Shown: piece by piece, positions 44,794 to 55,455 of the stretch | How positions within the stretch are numbered: position 1 is the stretch's first letter | Layout: every line of letters begins with the position of its first letter | Assembly: GCA_021399445.1 (NCBI GenBank) | Contig: JAJTUQ010000010.1 | Coordinates: 434,001-498,000 of the forward strand | Reading direction: 5' to 3' | Length of the DNA stretch: 64,000 nt | From: Xylogone sp. PMI_703 | Lineage: Eukaryota; Ascomycota; Leotiomycetes | Notes under the pieces: generated by a model | The model's database searches: none | Seen by the model: only the letters and a program-made list of their open reading frames with translations | Told to the model about the DNA's origin: nothing | Translations under genes and position numbers: made by a program

Positions 44794-46356
44794 AGATGAT
44801 ACAACAAGCCATGACAATGAGGCGTCCAGGTACGGGGCAGACGACTTGAGTTTTACACCAACTCCAGTGCGCCTCCAAACGATCTTACACTACTGCTGTT
44901 GCCGTCTTCTCAAATCTGCCACCATGGTCATCACCATAAGCACCTATGACAATGCCAACAACAGCAACGCCACCACAGCCACCGTCAGTGGTTCACTTCG
45001 GAGGCTGTCTGGTATCCTATCGCCCTGTCTCCTTGTAATAGTAATTTTAGGGCCCCGATATTACCCCTCTGGGAGATGCATCGAGGAGGAATGGTACTTG
45101 GAACTTTCACAGGTTAGGGTTATGGTGGACCTTAGCCCAAATCTGGTAGAGGCAGTTATTATGTTGATCTGCCATACCATGTTCAGCGATATGAGTACCG
45201 AAGACATCGGAGATGAACGGATATCCGTTGTCGTCAACCAGAGCGAGCCATATACTAGCGGATCTTCATCTTAAGGTACGCATAGTTAATGTGAAGTCCC
45301 CATTTCAAAACTGGACATTCCATGATGGAATTTCAACTTGTTGGAACCTGGGAACACACCAACGTGCTTTCGAATATATATTCTGAAGCATAAAGAGACT
45401 GGTCTCCGGGACCGAGTTTGTTCAACATGGTTGATAATATTACCGTGTAGATTAGACACTGAGAGTATCCACATTACTTATGATACTTATGAAATAAACC
45501 TATGCATAACTGTGAACATATTTGCTCAGAACAGGTTCCTGTAACAGCAGTACAATAATTCCGTCCTGCTCAACAGCCTGCCATATACGTCATCAAAGCG
45601 GTTGTAGGAGTGAGAAAGCAGCCACCACAAGGACAGTCTTGCTCTAAGAGTAAATGCTCCTCTTCCTGCTGGTAATTGACTCACTACATTATGTTAACCC
45701 ATTATTAGGGCCGGATATATTCTTCAGTTCCACGATACTAACGTAAGAAGCTCTGGTTACGCGATGTTCGGTCGCCGTGATATTTGGTTGTCGGGTCATG
45801 TAACCCTAGGCTCCAGACAACCCCTTTGTTGCTTCCTCCTGCAGGATATCATAATGACTCAGCAATTTGGTTCAAAATAAGAGACAATATGGGCTAGGAG
45901 GTATCGGAAATGCTTGGAATTCGAATGGTTAATTAGTATCTTAATAAATTCTGGGGTTCAATGAGAAGGAGGCCATACCTTTTAGGATTTTTTTAGTTTC
46001 TGTTCAACGGAAGGTGGATATAAAAATCCCTTTCGCGTCTATTTACTAGGTTGAGTAGTTCTGCAAGTGATAGTGTATGGCCCACCCAGATGGTTTGGAG
46101 CTTATGTCTAATGGAATGGTCAGAGAGGAGGTTAGATGGGTGGTCAGATGATGAATATGGAATAGAAGAAGCCCTTGATATACATAATTTACGGGTCAGG
46201 AACAATATTGGTGTCATATTCTACTACCCGCTTTTAAGGTCTCTATCTCGAGCTCACGGTTATATGATGATTCCAAAGAGGAGTAAAATGCATGTATTTT
46301 GAATTTGAGGTTTATCCCAACGGAACATATCATGTTCTCATCTGTCCGTCCACTCA
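44794..46356. other. Intergenic region, no supported gene
   Basis: About 1.56 kb. A 169-codon plus frame at 44765-45274 overlaps the last methyltransferase exon in another frame and is probably 3' UTR. A palindrome-rich block lies at 45340-45426. The rest is AT-rich, with only short frames. Confidence 0.35.
45340..45426. repeat. Palindrome-rich block (possible MITE relic)
   Basis: TGCTT-tc-GAATATATATTC-tg-AAGCA at 45365-45390 is a near-perfect inverted repeat, followed by GAGAC-TG-GTCTC at 45395-45406. Imperfect outer inverted strings GTTGGAAC (45340) and GTTCAAC (45420) bracket them. Size and structure fit a small non-autonomous element, but no target duplication is evident. Confidence 0.45.
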
Positions 46357-47493
46357 CTACCACCATGTCCTTTCAATGAGAGAAAATTGATCCCGTAGAT
46401 GATAAAGTGTATGGGTCGTCATCATTCTTCCAGACAAAGCATGCTGAAATTGGTACTCCTTACCATTCTCAAACGCATTTGCGAGAGATCCGGGCACGAA
46501 AGCGGCAGGCTCTGTGTTGTGGGTTGAGACTTGCCAGAGCAGCTTCGGGTCCTTGCAGTTAACACCATCTCCGAGATCCCTCCATGAAGTGAAGACCACG
46601 GCTAGACCAATCTCCTTATCTCCATTGAAAACCTTCTCGGTGTCAAATTGATACTCCGTATAACAGTATTCACACTGCTCTAATACCCCATGATCGAACG
46701 TAATATAGCTTCGCTCGTCACGGCCCACAACCGGACGACCAGTATGTATCAACACAGGGGGCTCACCATTATTCGAGGACGCGGAGCCGCGGTCGCATCT
46801 GGCCTCGGACCATCCATGTGCGCAGGTATTCCCTCTAATACTCCACCAGTCATTTCCTGGCGGGATCACCGCGATTTTCTGAATGCGCAATATCATCCTT
46901 CCATCAACGATACGAGGTAGATATAACTTGTATGTGCTTCCATTTATCTCCTCACTGCTTAGACGAGCCAAGAGATGAGTGTATTCCTCTCCTTCCCGGA
47001 ACTTTTTCATAGCCATACGAAAGATGGCAAAATTGCAGTAGTCATATCCCAACTTGCTTTTATCCGGGTCTATGTTGAAGGTAAAAGGTCTATCTAAAGT
47101 TGATGAAGTTGGACGCAGATAGTAATCAATAGCATAACGGTCGAATACATACGTGGGATGAAAATGTTTGCAGTGACAACAATGGAGCAAGGATGGGTAA
47201 TCGCGATCGAGAGTCTGCTTGTATTTGCAAAATAGAGCTTCATTACCAGAAGCCTTTAAGCGGCGAACATGCTTGTTGCCGATAGAGAAGCGAATTATCT
47301 TAGAGCATTGTGCAAGGCAAGCCGCAGACTCTTTTGGAAGAAGTCTGGCAATATACCTTAGGAGCTCGTAGGGAAGATTCTCTAAAGTGGTTGTGGTGAC
47401 GGTGGTAGTTGTGCTGTCGGACTCATCGATCGGAGTGACGCTGAAAAGCGTACGAACTTGGGAGAGTTGAAGATTGATTTCCCTGGGTGCCAT
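46357..47493 (-). CDS. F-box domain protein
   Basis: An intronless gene of 378 residues. An F-box lies near the N-terminus (about residues 37-65, LENLPYELLRYIARLLPKESAACLAQCSK), expected to bind Skp1 in an SCF ubiquitin ligase. The remainder has scattered Cys/His pairs (LHCCHCKHFHP and EQCEYCYTEYQ) that could bind zinc, and no leucine-rich repeats. This layout is typical of the very large, fast-evolving F-box families of filamentous ascomycetes. The substrate cannot be predicted. A run of Thr codons (residues 28-36) gives a low-complexity segment before the F-box. Confidence 0.8.
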   Translation of the reverse strand: MAPREINLQLSQVRTLFSVTPIDESDSTTTTVTTTTLENLPYELLRYIARLLPKESAACLAQCSKIIRFSIGNKHVRRLKASGNEALFCKYKQTLDRDYPSLLHCCHCKHFHPTYVFDRYAIDYYLRPTSSTLDRPFTFNIDPDKSKLGYDYCNFAIFRMAMKKFREGEEYTHLLARLSSEEINGSTYKLYLPRIVDGRMILRIQKIAVIPPGNDWWSIRGNTCAHGWSEARCDRGSASSNNGEPPVLIHTGRPVVGRDERSYITFDHGVLEQCEYCYTEYQFDTEKVFNGDKEIGLAVVFTSWRDLGDGVNCKDPKLLWQVSTHNTEPAAFVPGSLANAFENGKEYQFQHALSGRMMTTHTLYHLRDQFSLIERTWW

Positions 47494-48509
47494 TGTGAGG
47501 AGGCTAGCTGAGTGGCTAACTAGCTGCTAGTACTATCTTTATTATTGCGGATACTAGGCGTGGAAGAGAGAGAAGAAAAAGGTTCTTGATTCAGAATAAG
47601 TAGAAGAGGCAGTGATTCCGGAACTGAGAAGATATCAGCAAACATGGATACAAAGAGGACTAAACAAATTTAAATCAAATATTGACTCACTGTCAGCGTA
47701 TTCAATTGTGGTTGCTGCGGTTGGAGATTTCACCTTTCTGATATTGTTTCTGTGTTATTGTCATTGCTTCATATAATTGACATCTGTTTGTTAAGGGTTG
47801 TTGTTGCGTTGAAACATTCGCGCTTGCAATGTTTGCTTTCCTTGATTCACTGTTTGGAATTTCACCTTTGAAGAAAGCGGATTGCTGCCGGTGTCACGAA
47901 TAAAGACAAGCTGTGAAACGCTAGCAAGAAACGGGCTGTCATGTAGCTTTGATCCAAAATTTGATGTCCAAAATAGAATATCATATTGACTGAAAGTGAT
48001 AATTGATACCCAAGTCTATACAGTCCTAGTCTATAGCCCCATTATGGTATTCTTCTCATCTATCAGGCGATCCAATTAACCCGCCTCTTCTATGCCTCCC
48101 CGAAGTCAGTCTAGTATATTCTACCATTCGGTCTGTGTCTACCTCTATCCGCCATTCTAGTGTATCCAAATCTAAACCCGGATTCTATATGTAGTTATAG
48201 GAAATCCTCCGTTGTGAGCAGGCCATTTCGCAGAGACCTTCTGTAGCAGATTCACATCGCGATGCATCTGTGAAGGTTGATAGGGGAAACAGTTCCAGTC
48301 ACCAATCCCGAACACTGCCTGTGTTGTCTTTCAATTCTAGGCCCAATGTTTGTCCAAAACCATTCCGGCTGTCGCCTTTGTCATAATCTTATGTTGCGAT
48401 AAACATATCTTGTTGGTCTTGTCACCCGGACACCATATGTAACATCGGAACGAATCAAACACCTAAGTTTGTGAGCACCCTGAAAACCACCCTGTCATCA
48501 ATCACTCCG
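47494..48509. other. Intergenic region, no supported gene
   Basis: About 1 kb between two minus-strand F-box genes. It holds the promoter of the left gene and the 3' flank of the right one. No open frame of note; TTGTTGTTG-type short repeats occur near 47760-47810. Confidence 0.35.
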
Positions 48510-49652
48510 TTATGAGTCCTCCACATGCAGTCCCGAGGCCTTGCAAGCTTCCCTCACTTCCTTTGGTAGCCCATCCCCTCCTCCCGGAACAATCAGCTTC
48601 TTCAATTTCCTCGCCGTAATATCCTTGCTCTGGAAGGTGTAGCACATAAGATCGATAATCTCCTCGTCATCGGTGACTGGATCCAGAAATTCCAGGATCT
48701 CTAGGTTTGGTGGTATGCCTACGGAATGCAATCGAGGCTTACCCACAGACTGTCCCCAGAGCTGGAAATCTCTCAGTTGCAGAAAGGTGAGCTCCTGGAA
48801 TTCGCGCAGTCGCAGAGCGCTCTCAGCACCGAGGGTAGCGTAATCGATGGAGACGTATTGCAGAGAATGTGACTGTGATGCCAGAGTCAAGATATAATCT
48901 TCGATGTCCTCCGAACTCTCCTCGAGCGGGGGAGAAGGCTTCCTTGCCTGCGACATGGTGAACTTCTTCAGGCCTTCGGGGATCTGTAGAAGATCAGCTA
49001 GCGCATCGTCATTGATATCGCACTCGATAAGGTGGAGATCTCGGAGGGCCGTCTCGGAGGGTTTCTCGAGCGTCTCGAATCCCAGAGCAAGTTTCGCACG
49101 TCGAATGGTGAGTTCTTCGAGAGTCGGATGGCTGAAGATGTGCAGGTTATCCTGAAGGTCCCAGTATCCACCATCTTCAGTCTGATAATACAATGAACAG
49201 GTTCTCAGGCAGGCCAGGTCAAAAGGCCCGTTGAAGAGGGTGCCAATTCCTCGGCCCAGACTCTCGGGCACGCTCACGACCAGGTTCTCGAGATTGGACA
49301 TGGTGGAGATGGTGTGGCTGAAGCTGTCGATGCCACGGCGCGAGTCGCTGTCGCGCAGGAAGAGCTCGAGCTCGCTCAATTCGCTGCCGGGGTAGTCGAG
49401 GCGCACATGCTGGATGAGGGAGCCGCGACGGGGCCGTGAGGCTAGGGACTCGGAGAAGGACAAGTGGTGCTTGGGGCCCTTGAAGGAGATGCTCCGGTGC
49501 AACAACGGGTCGGCGACATGATTGAGGCGATGGTTGACGAGGCAGAGGGCGCCGAGATCGTGCTGGGTCGAGACGTGCGACAGGATGAGGTTGAGCACTT
49601 CGTCGGGGAGGGAGTCGAGCCTGTGGGGAGAGACGGTGGAAGTGGCCGTCAT
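48510..49652 (-). CDS. F-box protein with leucine-rich region
   Basis: An intronless gene; starting at the ATG at 49652 gives 380 residues, and an in-frame ATG at 49667 would add five. The F-box is at the N-terminus (LDSLPDEVLNLILSHVSTQHDLGALCLVNHRL, about residues 12-43 of the shorter form). The rest shows irregular leucine-rich segments (LENLVVSVPESLG, LEELTIRRAKLALG, LRDLHLIECDIND, LEILEFLDPVTDDEE), fitting an LRR-type substrate-recognition domain of an SCF ligase. The 5' flank (49670-49860) is strongly purine-rich on the plus strand, hence CT-rich on the sense strand, as in highly expressed fungal promoters. No partner is suggested by neighbours. Confidence 0.82.
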   Translation of the reverse strand: MTATSTVSPHRLDSLPDEVLNLILSHVSTQHDLGALCLVNHRLNHVADPLLHRSISFKGPKHHLSFSESLASRPRRGSLIQHVRLDYPGSELSELELFLRDSDSRRGIDSFSHTISTMSNLENLVVSVPESLGRGIGTLFNGPFDLACLRTCSLYYQTEDGGYWDLQDNLHIFSHPTLEELTIRRAKLALGFETLEKPSETALRDLHLIECDINDDALADLLQIPEGLKKFTMSQARKPSPPLEESSEDIEDYILTLASQSHSLQYVSIDYATLGAESALRLREFQELTFLQLRDFQLWGQSVGKPRLHSVGIPPNLEILEFLDPVTDDEEIIDLMCYTFQSKDITARKLKKLIVPGGGDGLPKEVREACKASGLHVEDS

Positions 49653-49667
49653 GGCTCGAAGTTGCAC

Positions 49668-51163
49668 CGGGGAGGGAAGGAGGAATTGAGGAATTGAACG
49701 GGGAGAACAAATGGAGAGCGCAATGAGCTTCCAAAATATAAAAAAAAGCCAAAATCCAAAAAAAGAATAAGGGTGAAGGTGAAAAAAGGGGATATCAGAA
49801 AAAGGAATGAAGAAGGAGAAAGAAGCAAAGAAGAGTCCGGAGAAATGGCGAATTTAATTTCTGGGGAAGATAAAGAAGGGAAAGAGGAATTGTGGGCGGT
49901 TGGTTGATCTCGCCACGCTTGGACACGTTCCAGGCAAGCGTCTGGAGACTGGCTGGGGAGCTGCCTCAGGTCGTGGCACGTGACTGTCACAGTAGCCTCT
50001 CACTGTCTCTGTAGTCATGCGGCGTGCAGGTGATGATGATGATGCTCCTGGTTATTATTTATTTATAGAATCTTCTAGATGGACAATGAGAATAACAATG
50101 AGAATACGGAAAGCGAGTAAGAGAGAGATAAAGAGCAAGGCTGTGGCTAAGCGTCACAGCTGGATCATGCGAATCCATCGCCCAGGAATTACTACAGTAT
50201 AGCTGACTCATTATGACACCATGGAGATGAAACAGTCAGGTTCATGCATTTTCATCAATAACTCGGAGTATATACTGTATATGATCTCCAATTCGCTATC
50301 GGATTATATTGTGAGGCAGGAGAAGTGAAACATCATGTCCAAAGGAAAGATGAGGCTGTCCAATACTGTAATGTGTATGTAGCTGCTGCCTTCTCGTTCC
50401 TGCAGCCGCCATTGGGACACGTGCGACCGGCCGCTGTGTGCACTGCAACAAGGCTCAGACAGCGGAATCCTTTCATAGTTGGGACGAATACCAAGGTCAT
50501 ATTAGATGAGAAGAACACTTCAATGATTATATGATATACTCCATCATCTTCGTTCTGCACTTCTACAATGTTCCATCCTCTTGCTCTGTGCGCTGGTCAC
50601 TGTAAGTCTGTACCCACAGTGGGTTCTTCTCCACCACGGGTCGCCCCCATAATTACCCGGTCCAGCCCGTCCTCTCTCAATCCAGCTGCTGATCCGAGCT
50701 TCTTTCTATATTTATATTTATCTTTCATCTCAGGTCGCAACATTTTCATCAGTGGAATATCATAGAACACATAGTTATGAAGCGCTGAGAAATCAGTTGT
50801 ACTCTAGAGAGACATCTTGTCTAGATAAACTTACAGCGGGAACAGATGTGGCTGGCCATGTTGCAAATATCAATGAATACACTTTATTGTAAACACGGGT
50901 ACTTCTCATGAAAGTGACAAGGATGGGGTTAGGTGGCCTCGAGGAGGGTTAAAATTGCTGTGAAATCGTGCAGGGCGAAAAATACAGTATAAGAGAATAA
51001 TTGGTTGGTTTGGGCCTAACATGCAGTTCAAAGGTGGCCTCGGGTGGGTTTAAAATTGCTGTGAAGCATTCCGCCTGTAGTGAATGATGTATGCCACCCC
51101 TAGCAAGCGCCACATCAAGAGAAATAAAAACATCTCATTATCTTATCTTATCCTAAAATCTAA
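49668..51163. other. Intergenic region with a direct repeat
   Basis: About 1.5 kb. It holds the CT-rich promoter of the F-box/LRR gene on the left and the 3' flank of the TauD-type gene on the right. Open frames are short. A (TGA)n-like run lies at 50031-50043. The only notable structure is the 33-bp direct repeat near 50932 and 51033. Confidence 0.35.
50932..51065. repeat. 33-bp direct repeat, two copies about 101 bp apart
   Basis: Copies at 50932-50964 and 51033-51065 share GGTGGCCTCG and AAAATTGCTGTGAA, with four mismatches in the middle. Both are on the same strand in non-coding sequence. Confidence 0.65.
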
Positions 51164-52524
51164 TTACTCCAGCTCTCCCAATGCCTCGCGCCTCGACTTC
51201 GACAACGGGTCCAGGTAAGGTATCTCTCCCATGCTCACAGCCCGGTTCCCAGTCCTCGTGTGGCTAACGTCTACATCACCAGTGCCCGTGTGATAAGTGC
51301 TTCTATTATCCCACTAGAAAATTGAAAGAAGAAACTTGTATTAGTAAAAGAGGCCCTCCATATTGTAATATAATCTTAGAGAGAAGAAAGAAAGAACAAA
51401 AAACACTCACAATAGCAACATCATCCACGCCCCATTTAAACCTCACCTGCAAATCATGATTATTAGTAACCAGCTGTCCCAGATACCTCAGCACCTCATC
51501 ACTCTCCTGCTTCGTCAGCTCATTCAACTGCTGAATCTGGTTCAACGCGCCGTAGATGCTCTTCCAGCCCGTGACGGGGTTGGTCCGAACCACGGGGTGG
51601 TCCGCGATGAGATCCTGTCCCACGTTCTCGACGGCTCCTCGTGGACCGGGGTGGATCTCGAATCCTACGCGCTTGCTGGACTCGATGAAGTCCGGGTTGG
51701 CGTGCTTGGCTGTCAGGCCTTCTAGGAATTTCTGGTACGGCTTGGAGAGTCGGTCGTACATCTCGTAGCCGGATGCCCAGATCGTGTCGCCTCCTGTGGG
51801 GGGGACGATGCGCATCTTGAGGACGGCGTAGTCTGATGGGACGTGTTCAAATGTCATGCTGGATTTAATTAGCGTCTGTTGTGATGTAGTAGAATTTTTT
51901 TTATTTTAATTTTGTGTTAGATTAAGTGACTTACTCCGAATGCCAACCCTTGCTGGAAAAGGTGTATCTGGAAGCAAGATGAAGTTTTCTGCTTAGCTTG
52001 GAAGATATAACGGAGATATGTTCATCAATGTCTCCTTTGTCATTGATGCCGACGTCCTTCTTTCCTTCAATGAGAGGATGAACGTGAAGTCCCGAAGTAG
52101 CTGGCTTTCCAGATAATCTTCCCATGAGGTCGATGAGCTCCTTCTGCATATCTACAGTGAGATCCTTCTGATTACGGAAGAAAACGACACCTCGCTCCGA
52201 AACTTGTGGCCGTGTTAGCTATCTCAACTCTATATACTTTGAGTAGTCTATTTTCAAGACAACTCTCATATGTCACATGCTACCCGTACCTGTGATTGCC
52301 AAGTCTCGAATAAACTCGTCTCGTCGAGGCGAGTTCATCCACTCTGAGATCTGTGCGTGTGGGAACTCCCGGCCAATGATGGTTGTAGAGTCGAAGTAGT
52401 CTGATCCCAGTGCACCTGTAGCCTGTAGTGGCTCTTTGTGGGTGAATTTAATAGTGGATTTCAATGGGTGTTGCTGGCCATTATGGACGGAAGTAGTAGT
52501 CTCGGTATCAACGGATGGTGCCAT
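51164..52524 (-). CDS. TauD/TfdA-family 2-oxoglutarate- and Fe(II)-dependent dioxygenase
   Basis: Four exons on the minus strand: 52524-52290, 52202-51935, 51858-51411 and 51313-51164, giving 366 residues. The enzyme is expected to hydroxylate or cleave a substrate with O2 and 2-oxoglutarate. The iron ligands are readable: His166-x-Asp168 in GWHSDMTFE (the codon for Asp spans an intron) and His325 in STYHTGT, with the 2-oxoglutarate arginine at 337 (HTRTGNR). RGVVFFRNQ and GGDTIWASGYEMYD are family segments. Relatives act on taurine, sulfonates, or herbicide-like aryloxyacids, and some belong to biosynthetic clusters. It is the leftmost gene of a compact group with a P450, an FAH-type hydrolase and a propeller/hydrolase fusion. 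The exact substrate is unknown. Confidence 0.92.
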
Positions 52525-53324
52525 GGTGGAAATATCGAGACCTGTATGCTAAGGGAAAATGCCACACTCAATACAAAAGGTGCTGAACCAGGAATTATTA
52601 CCTCTTGGTTTATTCCGGATGTTGTAAATGTTCAAGAATATTTATACACTATACTCCCTGCACAAAGTCAACTGATCCTTAACCAGCAACCAGGATAAAG
52701 CTGCCGAAAGAAGGAAGAGCTCGTGTCTAAAGGACGGGAGCTGCATCCTGATGGGCGATGAGAACACCCTCCCCACCCACTCGGAGTAGGCTGTTCCGAA
52801 TGCTGGATACTCCTATGCAACATCTCTCAAGAATTCGTTCAATAATCCCCGTGGTCAATTTGGTTGTATTGTGGAGTCCCAAAGTGGGGGAGGAGTTGCG
52901 CGGGATACTTCGTCCTCATCCCGTTTCGACGTTGCATCGACTCCAACCAACACTGCGGATGAATTGTCGGATCCCTGATTCCAATGGGTAAATAGCGATT
53001 GGACATCTACAAAGCTTGAAAGCTGCAAGAGCTGCAAGCTTGGATGCGATAGCTATTGAGCGGGATAGCTGATGTTATCCCATTGTAGTCAAATTGGGTA
53101 TCCCGATCGAGAGCTCTCCCTCCGCAAGATGAGTGGTGCAGATGGGAGTGTAACGTCTTCAAAACTATATACAATTTATATGTAAAGTTAAAATGTAACA
53201 TATAAGTCACTGTCCGTTTGGAATATATTACAAGAATAATATTATTTATTTTTTTAATAATTAATATTCATTTTACAATTTAAGACCGCCTTATTCTTTC
53301 ATGAGACTCTACACTTTTTGTCCC
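52525..53324. promoter_or_regulatory. TauD-gene promoter and P450 3' flank
   Basis: About 800 bp. The left part is the promoter of the dioxygenase gene; a TATA-like TATTTATACACTATA lies near 52638-52652. The right end (53220-53282) is almost pure A/T, typical of a 3' flank. No gene is supported. Confidence 0.4.
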
Positions 53325-55019
53325 TTAGTGTTGTGCCTCCTTAAACTTCAACATGCACTTGCCACCCTTTGCCATGAGCACAAAATGGTCCCTCATTTCC
53401 ATGTCATCATTCGTCGTTTCACTTCCCAGTTCAACTTCGTACTTCTTCATGATTGCTGCCGTAACCACCTTGAGTTCCATAGTAGCGATTCCTTTTCCCA
53501 TGCAGATTCTCTGTCCTTTCCCCCAGACTAGGATCATATCTCGCATGGCGCTTAGCTTGCTCTCTCCTGCCTCAAGCCAACGTTCGGGATGGAATGAGTC
53601 TGGCTCAGGGAATACTGAAGGATCCCGCTGCGTAGTGTAGCTTTGGCAGGAAACAATGACCTAGCGGCGTTAATGCTCGTCCTGTTTTAAAAAATTTGAT
53701 CATCTAAAAACTTACATTCTCGGGAACTTTCACGCCATCAATTGCTCCTCTGCTCGTAGGCGCGATCCTTGGCAAGCTAGCTGGAGATGCCGGCCAGAGC
53801 CTCAATGTCTCTGAAATCAGTGCTTCCAAAACTGGTAGGTTCGTCACATCACTGTAATTAGGGACACCTTCAAACTTTACAGTATCGAGTTCGTCCCGCA
53901 GCCGCTTCTGCCATTCCGGACGGTTTGCTAGCTCCCAGAACATATAGGTAAAAGTATTACCTGTTGTATCCGTCCCAGCAAATATGAGATTCGTGATTTC
54001 GACGATGATATCCTGATCGGGAAGTGGAGCTGGGGCTCCGGGCTCTTCACTGACCGCAATCATTTTTTGAAGGAGGTCGCGGCGATCACCCTTGCGACCA
54101 TAACGGTTGACATAATCGTGAAAAGCTTCGGCACCATACTATATACTGTTAATGGGATACTGTGATCAAAAAAGTCATTAACACGGAGGAGACAGTACCC
54201 CATAGAAACGATGACCTGCTGTGAGAAAACTGTGAAGCTGTTTGTGAGGGATTAGGAGTAATAGCCTGAAGAGGAGAGGAAATTGCCATTCAATCCAATA
54301 TACTGGAAATACCTCATCCAAATCGTGCAAGATTTGGGGTGCCTTTTGTTCTTCCAGACATCCAAAGTTCTTGCCGAAAAATATATCACCTACAATTACT
54401 GTCAATAGGAAATACCTACAACAGGGAGACCCAGAAAACGCACTAGTAACATCCAATGCGAGCATACGAAACCATAGCAAGACGTCCATAGGCTCACCAA
54501 GCTTCTGATTTAGTACATTGAGCAATTTGCTAGTATGTTCTGCTATGATAGGCTCAACCCCAGCGACGGATGTAGGACCAAAAATATGAGCAATGCGTTT
54601 ATGTCTAGCTCGGTGCTCCTCCTTAACACGCATTGTAAACAGACTTTTCCGGCCAAATGCTCCATAAGCTGGAGCTTTAATATAGGCGGAACCCAAGCCG
54701 TAGATGTCACGCATGGCTTGTCGAGTTGAGAATGACAGCTGAGCTGGGCCAATTCGGATCACTGGTCCATATTTCTGATGGAGTTTATGAAGAGTCTGTG
54801 AACGGAAACCGGAATTATCAAGAAGAATGAGCCATATTCCTGTGCATTTGGCTAGAAAGGGTCCTGGGATTTCTCGTAGCGGATCTCGGACGAAGCTCTA
54901 GATGCCAGTAATCAGGAAACGCACAATAACAGGAGGCAGTTTCTCAAGTTTTCTCTACTTACCACTACGATGTATGCTACCAGGCAAGCAAGGACGGAGA
55001 AATAAATAGTCAAATCCAT
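53325..55019 (-). CDS. Cytochrome P450 monooxygenase, membrane-anchored
   Basis: Five exons on the minus strand: 55019-54963, 54897-54444, 54389-54199, 54138-53716 and 53660-53325, giving 486 residues. The first exon is an N-terminal membrane anchor (LTIYFSVLACLVAYIVV) followed by PGPFLAK. The I-helix is AGTDTT, the K-helix ETLR, the PERW element lies near residue 402, and the heme loop is WGKGQRICMG with the cysteine ligand at residue 428. Trp replaces the usual Phe at the start of the heme loop. The intron at 54443-54390 has no in-frame stop, so a retained-intron protein could exist; splicing restores the usual LDVTSDIFFG. It is divergent from the FAH-type gene at 55456 and likely oxidises a small molecule of this cluster. 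Confidence 0.93.
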
Positions 55020-55455
55020 AGCGGATATTCCTAGAGGTGATTCCAACCTGGAATCCCCAGGAGGAGATAGATTTGCTATCTATTATAACATATCATCATT
55101 GTCAGCTTACGAGCACCCTTAAGGGAAGATGAAGAGCCGATTTGATGATCCGTGAAGTAGTTTCGGGGATGCCCGCGCTTAACCGTGAATAGCCCATATT
55201 CTTCCCCGCTTCCATGCACCCCGTTTTGCGGCGGAGAATCAGGGGTAATTCGTACCACGAAACACCTATAGATAGATCCTTAATACTGTAAGTCAATGGC
55301 CTTCAATCCGTCACTTCCCGCGCAATAGGATAAATGGCTAGGTATTTCGCAAATAATCCTAGGATATTAACAGTCTTCTCATTTGGGTTCTGAAGATATC
55401 GAGTAGATTAGATATTTTTTTCCCTCGCATATTATAACTTTACAACTCTCTTGAT
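55020..55455. promoter_or_regulatory. Bidirectional promoter, P450 / FAH-family gene
   Basis: 436 bp between divergent starts, so coordinate control is likely. The right end has AT-rich, TATA-like sequence (ATATTATAACTTTAC, about 55428-55442) just before the ATG at 55456. CGG/CCG triplets occur around 55197-55217 (CCCCGCTTCC, TTTGCGGCGG), candidate Zn2Cys6 half-sites. Confidence 0.45.

Noticed and set aside
44765..45274. 169-codon plus frame after the methyltransferase
   Set aside because: Begins inside the last methyltransferase exon in a different frame and shows no family signature; most likely 3' UTR.
49219..49752. 177-codon minus frame overlapping the F-box/LRR gene
   Set aside because: Arg/Pro/Ala-rich antiphase shadow of the F-box/LRR coding region.
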